From positions 1 to 12,889 of the forward strand of contig CAKTZK010000045.1 of NCBI GenBank assembly GCA_934635515.1: 12,889 nucleotides of DNA, in the 5' to 3' direction. The stretch is from an uncultured Oscillospiraceae bacterium (GTDB lineage: Bacteria > Bacillota_A > Clostridia > Oscillospirales > Oscillospiraceae). This document shows, piece by piece, positions 7,261-12,889 of the stretch. Each line of letters opens with the position of its first letter. Position 1 is the stretch's first letter. The translations under genes and the position numbers were made by a program. A model generated the notes under the pieces. The model searched no databases, was not told the DNA's origin, and saw nothing but the letters and a program-made list of their open reading frames with translations.

Positions 7261-8202
7261 TTACCGCTGTCCCTTGTCGTAGGGGATGCCCTCCGCCTTG
7301 GGTGCCCGGGACTTCTTGGACGTAAAGGCCAGCACCACCAGGGAGATGATATACGGCATCATATTATACACCTGGCTGGGGATATTCATGGCCTTCAGGA
7401 AGTCAAAGCCCGTGTAAACATTGGACAGCGCTCTGAACAGGCCGAACAGCAGCGCCGCCAGCGCGATACGGGTAGGCTTCCACTGGCCGAAGATCATAAC
7501 CGCCAGGGACAAAAAGCCGAAGCCTGCCACGCCGTACTCAAACCGCCACTCGGACACGCCCGCGGTGATAAACACGATACCGCCCAGGCCGCCCAGCACG
7601 CCGGAAATGAGCACACCGGCCCAGCGCATCTTATAGACGTTGATGCCCACGGAGTTGGCCGCCTGGGGATGCTCGCCGCAGGCCATAAGGCGCAGGCCAA
7701 ACCGGGTCTTATACAGCAGCACATAGGACACCGCCAGCAAGATCAGCGTTACCACCATGAACCAGTTAAACTCAAAGGAGCCGATGTTCACCAAAAACGC
7801 CTTCTTGGCCCCGGCAAACTGGATGGTGGAGGAAACATCGTCGGGATTGGCCGCGGTGTTGATGGCCTTCACAATGACCGTAGCACCCGCCAGGCCCAGC
7901 ATATTCAGCGCCGTGCCCACAATGGTCTGGTCGGCCCTAAAGTTGATACAGGCCACCGCCAAAAGGCTTGAATAGATAAGGCCCATCACCGCCGAAGCCA
8001 GCAGCACCACCAGCAGCATGGAAAATGCACTGGAATTGCTGGACATATAGCGCATAGCCAGCGCGCCGCCCAGGGCGCCCATGATCATCACGCCCTCCAG
8101 GCCCAGGTTGATAACACCGGAGTGCTCCGAGAAGCAGCCGCCCAGGGCCACCAGGATCAAAACCGAGGCGAAGGTCAATGTATATTGCAGCAGCAGTACC
8201 AT
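7261..8202 (-). CDS. nupQ: Nucleoside ABC transporter permease NupQ
   Basis: This encodes 313 residues, the normal length of the second permease of BMP-type nucleoside importers (NupQ/YufQ; BPL_transp_2 family, also used by RbsC-type sugar permeases). The family pattern SGVINLGLEGVM (28-39) lies near the N terminus, and the cytoplasmic loop with KTRFGLRLMACGEHPQAA (165-182), thought to contact the ATPase, is intact. About eight to nine membrane helices alternate with short loops. The protein pairs with NupP as the membrane channel that passes nucleosides released by BmpA. Its ATG overlaps the nupP stop by one base (TAATG, 8204-8200), so translation is probably coupled. It is the last gene of the operon. 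Confidence 0.94.
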   Translation of the reverse strand: MVLLLQYTLTFASVLILVALGGCFSEHSGVINLGLEGVMIMGALGGALAMRYMSSNSSAFSMLLVVLLASAVMGLIYSSLLAVACINFRADQTIVGTALNMLGLAGATVIVKAINTAANPDDVSSTIQFAGAKKAFLVNIGSFEFNWFMVVTLILLAVSYVLLYKTRFGLRLMACGEHPQAANSVGINVYKMRWAGVLISGVLGGLGGIVFITAGVSEWRFEYGVAGFGFLSLAVMIFGQWKPTRIALAALLFGLFRALSNVYTGFDFLKAMNIPSQVYNMMPYIISLVVLAFTSKKSRAPKAEGIPYDKGQR

Positions 8203-9356
8203 TACTGATCGCCTCCCTTCTCCGTGTCAGCATCCGGCGTTTCGCTCTGCGCTTTTTCCCGCAGCGCCGCCTTTTCCTCCCGCTTCCGGATGCCGGCGTT
8301 CATGGCATGCTTCATAAACAGCACGAAGCCGCACAGGTAAATAATGATAGCGGAGATCAGGTCGGAGATCTGCGCGCAGTACATGGTCTTATCCACGTAT
8401 GCGCCGCCGGCGGTGATATGCTGGATAAAGAACGACGCCAGGATCGTCCCAAAGGGATTCAGGCCGCCCAGGAAGGCCGCGGCAATGCCGTTGAAGCCCA
8501 TAGCAGGCACCGCAGAGGTAGAGCACTGCCACTGCTCATAGCCGGTCAGATACAGCATCGACGCGCCCAATCCGGCCAGAGCGCCGGCAATGACCAGCGT
8601 GAGGATGGTGTTCCGTTTTTCCGCCATACCGCAGTACTTGGCGGCGTTTTTATTGTTGCCGGTGGCCCGCAGTTCATAGCCGAAGCGGGTCTTTTCCAGC
8701 ACGACCCACACGATCACCGCCGCCAGAATAGACAGCGGCAGGGCCAGGCCCACATAGTTGTTGCCGTTAAAGAGCGCGCCCAGGCCCAGGGAGGGCAGCA
8801 CCGCCGAAGCGTTCTTGTGCGCCAGCACGTAGGTATAGGGGCTGGTGTCCTCCTTCACATTGGTCAGCAGCATGTTGGTCAGGTACAGCACGATCCAGTT
8901 GAGCATAATACCGGAAATGACCTCGTTGACATTGCAGTAGGACTTCAGCAGGCCGGAAATAGCGCCCAGCACCATGCCGCCCAGCATAGCCAGCAGCATG
9001 CAGGGCAGCCAGCTCCAGCCCCAGGCCAGGGCCGCGTACAGGCTCAGGGCCACGCCCGCGCAGTACTGGCCCGCCGCGCCGATGTTGAACAGGCCCACCT
9101 TATAGGCAAACAGGATAGACAGCGCGCACATCAGCAGCGGCGCCGTTTTGACCAGGGTATTGCCCAGATACTTGGCCTGGGTAGCGGACTTGCTGTAGTT
9201 GAGGAAGTTCTTGATAACGGCCAGGATGGCCTCGCCCGCCCCCTCAGGATTGATGAACAGCAGCACGATAAACCCGATCAGCAGGCCCAGCACCACGCAG
9301 ATCAGCGACGCCAACAGGGTCTGCACACCGTTGTTTTTCAGGAGATTCTTTTTCAT
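8202..9356 (-). CDS. nupP: Nucleoside ABC transporter permease NupP
   Basis: This encodes 384 residues and is the first, larger permease of the BMP-dependent nucleoside importer. After a long N-terminal helix (12-35) and a periplasm-side segment, the family pattern FNIGAAGQ is at 90-97. The ATPase-coupling loop KTRFGYELRATGNNKNAAKY is at 222-241. The last helix (about 330-348) is followed by a 35-residue, highly charged cytoplasmic tail rich in Lys, Arg, Glu and Asp. It forms the translocation pore with NupQ. The start ATG overlaps the nupO stop as ATGA (9356-9353) and its own TAA overlaps the nupQ start, so the three genes form one translationally coupled unit. Nucleoside specificity is inferred from family and from the neighbouring deoD. 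Confidence 0.94.
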   Translation of the reverse strand: MKKNLLKNNGVQTLLASLICVVLGLLIGFIVLLFINPEGAGEAILAVIKNFLNYSKSATQAKYLGNTLVKTAPLLMCALSILFAYKVGLFNIGAAGQYCAGVALSLYAALAWGWSWLPCMLLAMLGGMVLGAISGLLKSYCNVNEVISGIMLNWIVLYLTNMLLTNVKEDTSPYTYVLAHKNASAVLPSLGLGALFNGNNYVGLALPLSILAAVIVWVVLEKTRFGYELRATGNNKNAAKYCGMAEKRNTILTLVIAGALAGLGASMLYLTGYEQWQCSTSAVPAMGFNGIAAAFLGGLNPFGTILASFFIQHITAGGAYVDKTMYCAQISDLISAIIIYLCGFVLFMKHAMNAGIRKREEKAALREKAQSETPDADTEKGGDQ

Positions 9357-10891
9357 TCCCTCACCTCGTCTCTCTTGGCGCCAGCCATATAGAGGCCCAG
9401 CTCCTCCTGGGTGGTGGACTTGGGATCCAGTTCGCCCACGATCTCGCCCTCATACATCACCAGGATCCGGTCGGGAACATCCATCACCTCATCCAGCTCC
9501 AGAGACACCAGCAGCACCGCCTTACCGGCGTCCCGCTGGGCCACCAGCTCCCTGTGGACGTTCTCGATGGCGCCCACATCCAGGCCGCGGGTAGGCTGCA
9601 CCGCCACCAGCAGGTCGGGATCCTTATCGAGCTCCCGGGCCACAATGGCCTTCTGCTGGTTGCCGCCGGACATGCTCCGGGCAATGGTCACCGGCCCCTG
9701 CCCGCTGCGGATATCATATTCGCCAATGAGCTTTTCCGCATACTTGCGGATGTTGTCCCGGCGCAGGAATCCGGCCTTGTTGGTGAACTCCGGCTCAAAA
9801 TACCTCTCCAGCACCAGATTGTCCTCCAGGGAATAGTCCAGCACCAGGCCGTGCTTGTGCCGGTCCTCGGGGATATGGGACATGCCCAGGACGTTCCGCT
9901 TGCGGATGGGCATTTTCATAATGTCCGTGCCGCAGAGGGTCACCTTGCCGCTCACCAGCGGCTCCAGGCCCGTGAGGCCGTAAACGAACTCTGTCTGGCC
10001 GTTGCCGTCGATACCGGCGATGCACACGATCTCGCCCCTGCGCACCTGCAGGCTCACATCCCGCACGGCGTTTTTCTTGTGCATTTTGCTGGCCACGGTC
10101 ATGTGCTCCACGTCCAGCACCACTTCGCCGGGCTGGGCAGGCTCCTTCACCACGTGGAAGTTCACGTCGTGGCCCACCATCATAGCGCTGAGCTGCGCCG
10201 CGCTGGTGTCCTTGGTCTCCACGGTGCCGATGTATTTTCCCTTGCGCAGCACGGTGCAGCGGTCGGACACGGCCATGATCTCGTTGAGCTTGTGGGAGAT
10301 GAAGAGGATGGACTTTCCCTCAGCCGCGAGGCTGCGCATAATGTCCATAAGCTCGTCGATCTCCTGGGGCGTCAGCACGGCGGTAGGCTCGTCGAAAATA
10401 AGGATCTCATTTTCCCGGTACAGCATCTTCAGGATCTCGGTGCGCTGCTGCATGCCCACGGTGATGTCCTCCACCAGGGCGTCCGGGTCGATCTTCAAGC
10501 CGTATTTCTCGCTCAGCTCCACCACCCGTTTCCGGGCTTCCTTTTTCTGCAAAAAGCCCATTTTCGTGGGCTCCACACCCATGATGATGTTATCCAGCAC
10601 CGTAAAGCACTCCACCAGCTTAAAATGCTGATGCACCATGCCGATACCCAGTGCATTGGCGTCGTTGGGGTCTTTGATGGACACCTCCACGCCGTCCTTT
10701 TTAATAATGCCTTCTTCCGCCTGATACAGGCCGAACAGCACGCTCATCAGCGTGGATTTACCTGCGCCGTTTTCGCCCAGCAGGGCATGGATCTCACCCT
10801 TTTTCAGCTGAAGCGTGATGTCGTCATTGGCGATGATACCGGGAAACCGCTTGGTGATGTGTAGCATTTCGATTGCGTACGGTCTATCCAA
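9353..10891 (-). CDS. nupO: Nucleoside ABC transporter ATP-binding protein NupO (two ABC domains)
   Basis: This encodes 512 residues with two fused ATPase domains, as in NupO/YufO and RbsA. Domain 1 is canonical: Walker A GENGAGKST (39-47), Q-loop MVHQHF (85-90), signature TVGMQQR (144-150), Walker B ILIFDEPTA (163-171) and switch His200. Domain 2 has the altered set normal for this family: GIDGNGQTE (293-301) in place of Walker A, signature SGGNQQK (408-414), VAVQPTRGLD (429-438) without the acidic Walker B pair, and Leu-Glu (464-465) where the switch His would be. Site 1 is therefore probably the hydrolytic one. The start is a TTG at 10891, chosen because GGGAGGG lies seven bases upstream and the family's N-terminal strand (IEMLHITKRFPG) is then whole; the first ATG (10867) would remove eight residues and lacks such a site. 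Confidence 0.95.
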   Translation of the reverse strand: MDRPYAIEMLHITKRFPGIIANDDITLQLKKGEIHALLGENGAGKSTLMSVLFGLYQAEEGIIKKDGVEVSIKDPNDANALGIGMVHQHFKLVECFTVLDNIIMGVEPTKMGFLQKKEARKRVVELSEKYGLKIDPDALVEDITVGMQQRTEILKMLYRENEILIFDEPTAVLTPQEIDELMDIMRSLAAEGKSILFISHKLNEIMAVSDRCTVLRKGKYIGTVETKDTSAAQLSAMMVGHDVNFHVVKEPAQPGEVVLDVEHMTVASKMHKKNAVRDVSLQVRRGEIVCIAGIDGNGQTEFVYGLTGLEPLVSGKVTLCGTDIMKMPIRKRNVLGMSHIPEDRHKHGLVLDYSLEDNLVLERYFEPEFTNKAGFLRRDNIRKYAEKLIGEYDIRSGQGPVTIARSMSGGNQQKAIVARELDKDPDLLVAVQPTRGLDVGAIENVHRELVAQRDAGKAVLLVSLELDEVMDVPDRILVMYEGEIVGELDPKSTTQEELGLYMAGAKRDEVRE

Positions 10892-10969
10892 GTTTTCGCC
10901 CTCCCTTCCGTTTTTATGGCCCGCCGCTTTTCGCTGTCTGCGGGGACGGAAACCACAATAGATATTACC

Positions 10970-11004
10970 AGTATACTATACTTTTTTCTATAAAGCAAAG
11001 ACAA
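10970..11004 (-). promoter_or_regulatory. Promoter region of nupOPQ
   Basis: Two overlapping sigma-70-like readings exist on the minus strand. TTGCTT (10998-10993) with 17 bases to a perfect TATACT (10975-10970), or TTGTCT (11004-10999) with 18 bases to TATAGT (10980-10975). Either would give a leader of about 70 bases. The surrounding DNA is sharply AT-rich against the GC-rich genes. I see no purine riboswitch in the leader. Confidence 0.65.
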
Positions 11005-11121
11005 TTTATTGAAATTTGCCGTCTTTCCGCCTGCGCCGCCCATTTTCCTCTCCCACGGCAAAAAAGAAAGACCGCCGCAGTGGTCGGCGCGTGCCGAAAA
11101 CTCTTTTCGCCACGCTTCATT

Positions 11122-11153
11122 CGTTTTTGAGCCTTTGAAAAGGCTCAAAAACG
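11122..11153. repeat. 32-base palindrome (14-bp perfect stem)
   Basis: CGTTTTTGAGCCTT (11122-11135) and AAGGCTCAAAAACG (11140-11153) are exact inverse complements around the loop TGAA. No T tract lies outside the stem, so it is not a standard terminator. It could be a cruciform, a processing site or part of an interspersed repeat. Confidence 0.7.
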
Positions 11154-11168
11154 ATGGATCTAAATGGC

Positions 11169-11195
11169 GCGGGACACCCTTCTTGGGTTTCCCGC
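11169..11195. repeat. GC-rich hairpin within the same spacer
   Basis: GCGGGA (11169-11174) pairs with TCCCGC (11190-11195), and ACCC (11176-11179) with GGGT (11185-11188), with a single opposed mismatch between them and the loop TTCTT. It stands 16 bases after the 32-base palindrome and has no T tract. Confidence 0.55.
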
Positions 11196-11246
11196 ACACA
11201 CCCTTCCTTACCGTTTTCGTAAATCTCCCCCTCTCTTGGTACATAC

Positions 11247-11277
11247 AAAAAAGAAAGACCGCCGCAGCGGTCTTTCT
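11247..11277 (-). terminator. Intrinsic terminator of bmpA
   Basis: On the minus strand AGAAAGACCGC (11277-11267) and GCGGTCTTTCT (11262-11252) pair perfectly over 11 bases with a four-base loop, followed by a T run (through 11247). It begins 14 bases after the bmpA stop codon. It would separate the abundant binding-protein message from nupOPQ. Confidence 0.88.
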
Positions 11278-11290
11278 CTTTGTAAGTAGC

Positions 11291-12529
11291 TTAGCCCTTG
11301 ATCTTGCCTTGGTCATCCAGAGTGATGACGGTGGCGAAGTCCTTGGCAGCCTTGGTGGTGTCGTTGTCAACAACGATCTTGCCGTCGACCATATCCTTCA
11401 CCATGGCCTTATAATCATCCTGGGTGAAAGCGCCGTCCTTCCACTGGGTGCTCTCCATGGGGATCTGAACATAGTTCAGAGTGGGATCCTCAGCGGACAC
11501 CAGGCCCAGGTTGTCGATCTTGCCCTTGTACTTATCCCAGTTGCCGTTCACGATAACGTCGGTCAGGGTGTCGAAGGTAGCAGGATACAGACCCTTCATA
11601 GCGGAGGTAACAGTCAGAGCCTTGTAGCTGTCGATGGTAGCCTGATCGGCATCCTCGCCGGCAGCGTAGTTGGCGATCACGCCGGCCTGGTCCACGTCCA
11701 CGCCGATGACCTTGGCGCCCTCGACCTTCTTAGCAGCGTCCACAGCGGAGGTGTAGATACCGCCGCCGCAGGCAAACACCACCTCGGTGCCGCCCTTGTA
11801 CCAGGTATCCATCACAGCGGTGATGTCGGCGTCGCCAAAGAACTGACCGCCATAGACATAGTTCAGCTTCACATCGGTCAGCTTCAGCTCGTCGGCAGCG
11901 GCGTTAACGCCCTGCACGAAGCCATAGCCATAGCGGACAACGGCGGGAACGCCCATGCCGCCCAGGAAGCCCAGGTTCTTGTAGCCCAGCTTCACAGCGG
12001 CGTAACCGGCCATGTAGCCGCACAGCTCTTCCTTGTAGATAGCGCAGTAGACATTGCTCATGTCCACATACTTATTCAGATCCCAGTTGTCGGGTTCGTA
12101 GTCATACTTCTCGCCCTTGGCAGCCACACCGGCCTCCAGCAGGTCGCCCTTGGCCACGTCCAGTGCGATGAACTTCACGTCGGGGAACTGGGGAGCCGCC
12201 TCAACGATAGCGCCGCCGAAGGCATAGCCGGGCATCACGATAACATTGTAGCCCTCTTCCACGGCACTCTCGATCATAGCCACACGGTCGGCGGTGTTGT
12301 CGCCGGCGGGCTTATAATACTTGAAGTCAACGCCGTTCTTCTCGGCGAAGGCCTTGCAGGCCTCATAGGTGGTCTGGTTGAAGGACTGGTCGGTAATGTC
12401 GCCGTAGTCGGTGATCATAGCGACCTTGTACTCGGAGGCATCCTTATCACCGCCGTCGTCCTTTTTGCCGCAGGCAAACAGGGACAGGGCCATGACAAGA
12501 GCCAGGAGCAGAGCAAGGAACTTTTTCAT
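11291..12529 (-). CDS. bmpA: BMP-family nucleoside-binding lipoprotein
   Basis: This encodes 412 residues. A lipoprotein signal peptide (KK, then a Leu/Ala-rich core) ends in the lipobox LFAC with Cys20, followed by a Gly/Lys/Asp-rich linker, so the mature protein is tethered outside the membrane. The BMP/PnrA fold follows: DITDQSFNQ (44-52) at the ligand site, VIVMPGYAFG (96-105), GFLGGMGVP (187-195) with VRYGYGFVQG (198-207), VFACGGGIY (251-259) and VIGVDVDQ (274-281). In PnrA, residues in the corresponding strands hold the nucleoside base and ribose. It is somewhat longer than typical (about 350), partly because of an inserted Lys/Asp/Tyr-rich stretch at ~137-155. It delivers ligand to NupP/NupQ. 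The start has AAAGG ten bases upstream. It has its own promoter and terminator, fitting the higher dose needed for a binding protein. Confidence 0.94.
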   Translation of the reverse strand: MKKFLALLLALVMALSLFACGKKDDGGDKDASEYKVAMITDYGDITDQSFNQTTYEACKAFAEKNGVDFKYYKPAGDNTADRVAMIESAVEEGYNVIVMPGYAFGGAIVEAAPQFPDVKFIALDVAKGDLLEAGVAAKGEKYDYEPDNWDLNKYVDMSNVYCAIYKEELCGYMAGYAAVKLGYKNLGFLGGMGVPAVVRYGYGFVQGVNAAADELKLTDVKLNYVYGGQFFGDADITAVMDTWYKGGTEVVFACGGGIYTSAVDAAKKVEGAKVIGVDVDQAGVIANYAAGEDADQATIDSYKALTVTSAMKGLYPATFDTLTDVIVNGNWDKYKGKIDNLGLVSAEDPTLNYVQIPMESTQWKDGAFTQDDYKAMVKDMVDGKIVVDNDTTKAAKDFATVITLDDQGKIKG

Positions 12530-12607
12530 GTCTTATCTACCTTTCTTCATTTTCTCCGCCCATGAGGACGGATAGATTTGCGCGGCATTGCTGCCACACT
12601 TGGGCTT

Positions 12608-12636
12608 ATTTTAGCAGTTAATATTTCAAATTGCAA
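12608..12636 (-). promoter_or_regulatory. Promoter of bmpA
   Basis: On the minus strand TTGCAA (12636-12631), an exact 17-base spacer and TAAAAT (12613-12608), preceded by TGC as an extended -10. The expected leader is about 70 bases and contains a small CCGTCC/GGGCGG hairpin (12556-12571). Confidence 0.7.
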
Positions 12637-12661
12637 GTCCCATTTTGCGTCCAAAATGCAG

Positions 12662-12702
12662 AAAAGCGGCCTTTTTGCATACAAAACGCACAAAAAGACC
12701 GC
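12662..12702 (-). terminator. Terminator of deoD
   Basis: On the minus strand GCGGTCTTTTTG (12702-12691) pairs with CAAAAAGGCCGC (12677-12666), twelve pairs with one G-U, followed by TTTTCT. It is 19 bases after the deoD stop and just before the bmpA promoter. Confidence 0.8.
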
Positions 12703-12721
12703 CTTTTTCACAGGGAAATAG

Positions 12722-12889
12722 TTATTTATTTTCCATCTTCACCGCAATTTCCAGGGCAATTTTCATCATATTGGTGAAGTTGGTCTGGCGCTCGTCGGCA
12801 GAGAGCTCCGTGCCGTTGACCAGATTATCGGAAATGGAGCAGATGGCCAGCGCCCGCTTGCCGGTGTAGGCGGCGGTGCAGTACAGGGC
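12722..12889 (-). CDS. deoD: Purine nucleoside phosphorylase DeoD-type, C-terminal end (runs off the window)
   Basis: Only the last 55 residues are inside the window; the gene continues beyond 12889. The visible part reads ALYCTAAYTGKRALAICSIS, then DNLVNG, then ERQTNFTNMMKIALEIAVKM and a TAA stop at 12724-12722. This matches the end of hexameric DeoD-type purine nucleoside phosphorylases, where the SD motif holds the catalytic Asp that protonates the base (Asp204 in E. coli) and the TxxERQTxFxxMxxIALE helix closes the protein. DeoD converts purine (deoxy)nucleosides and phosphate to free base and (deoxy)ribose-1-phosphate in the cytoplasm. Its position directly upstream of bmpA and nupOPQ supports a purine nucleoside uptake and salvage locus. 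Confidence 0.88.
   Translation of the reverse strand, partial: ALYCTAAYTGKRALAICSISDNLVNGTELSADERQTNFTNMMKIALEIAVKMENK

Larger units (their letters stand above)
11060..11267. repeat. 21-base direct repeat flanking palindromic DNA in the nupO-bmpA spacer
   Basis: An identical 21-base sequence, a run of A followed by GAAAGACCGCCGCAG, occurs at 11060-11080 and again at 11247-11267, 187 bases apart. The second copy is half of the bmpA terminator. The first is followed by a decayed second half (TGGTC in place of CGGTC), so it still folds weakly and keeps a T run on the minus strand. The unit looks like a duplicated terminator or the ends of a small inserted element. The 399-base spacer 10892-11290 holds no convincing gene. 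Confidence 0.65.

Noticed and set aside
9353..10891. Degenerate second ATPase site of NupO as a possible defect
   Set aside because: The GNGQT and QPTRGLD variants are the normal second-domain forms in NupO/RbsA-type proteins as I know them, so this is not decay.
11009..12565. Long plus-strand open frame (518 codons) opposite bmpA, and a similar one (436 codons) opposite nupO
   Set aside because: They are His/Ala/Gly/Leu/Val-rich reverse readings of strongly codon-biased genes, with no domains and no ribosome binding site. They are antisense shadows.
1..12889. CRISPR array, toxin-antitoxin pair, restriction or phage-defence genes
   Set aside because: I found no regularly spaced repeats and no such genes. 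The 21-base repeat at 11060-11267 has only two copies.

Overview
The window looks like chromosomal DNA from a GC-rich gut-type Clostridia, probably Oscillospirales (Oscillospiraceae-like). The reasons are GGAGG-type ribosome binding sites, strong intrinsic terminators, a Gram-positive BMP lipoprotein with NupOPQ transporter, and a GLUG-repeat surface protein of a kind I associate with that group. The taxonomic call is inference.

Layout. (1) 1-210: a 45-base 3' fragment of a tRNA-Arg(CCU) gene (67-111) with no 5' half, then two perfect hairpins. This looks like the right end (att site) of an element integrated in a tRNA gene, with the element to the left of the window. (2) 241-2781: a large GLUG-repeat, membrane-anchored surface protein on the minus strand that has lost its 5' end, abutting the last ~54 codons of a TetR-type regulator on the plus strand. 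Both are cut at the same place (~2440-2480). A single deletion across a divergent promoter region would produce this. (3) 2802-5994: a likely two-gene unit, a YjdF/DUF2238-like membrane protein and tex (RNA-binding S1 protein), with promoter and terminator. (4) 6015-7094, minus: a seven-helix membrane GGDEF protein (diguanylate cyclase). (5) 7198-12889, minus: a purine nucleoside uptake and salvage locus. In transcription order it holds deoD (3' end only), bmpA, then the tightly overlapping nupO-nupP-nupQ ABC transporter genes. deoD, bmpA and the nupOPQ unit each end in their own terminator, and bmpA and nupOPQ have recognisable promoters.

How the genes work together: BmpA captures nucleosides outside the membrane, NupP/NupQ form the channel, NupO supplies ATP hydrolysis, and DeoD phosphorolyses purine nucleosides to free base plus (deoxy)ribose-1-phosphate. 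The other genes (tex, YjdF-like, GGDEF) are not obviously connected with this pathway.

I see no clear case for a wholly new system. The most unusual features are the tRNA-fragment junction, the double-truncation junction near 2460, and a repeat- and palindrome-rich spacer at 11060-11277.
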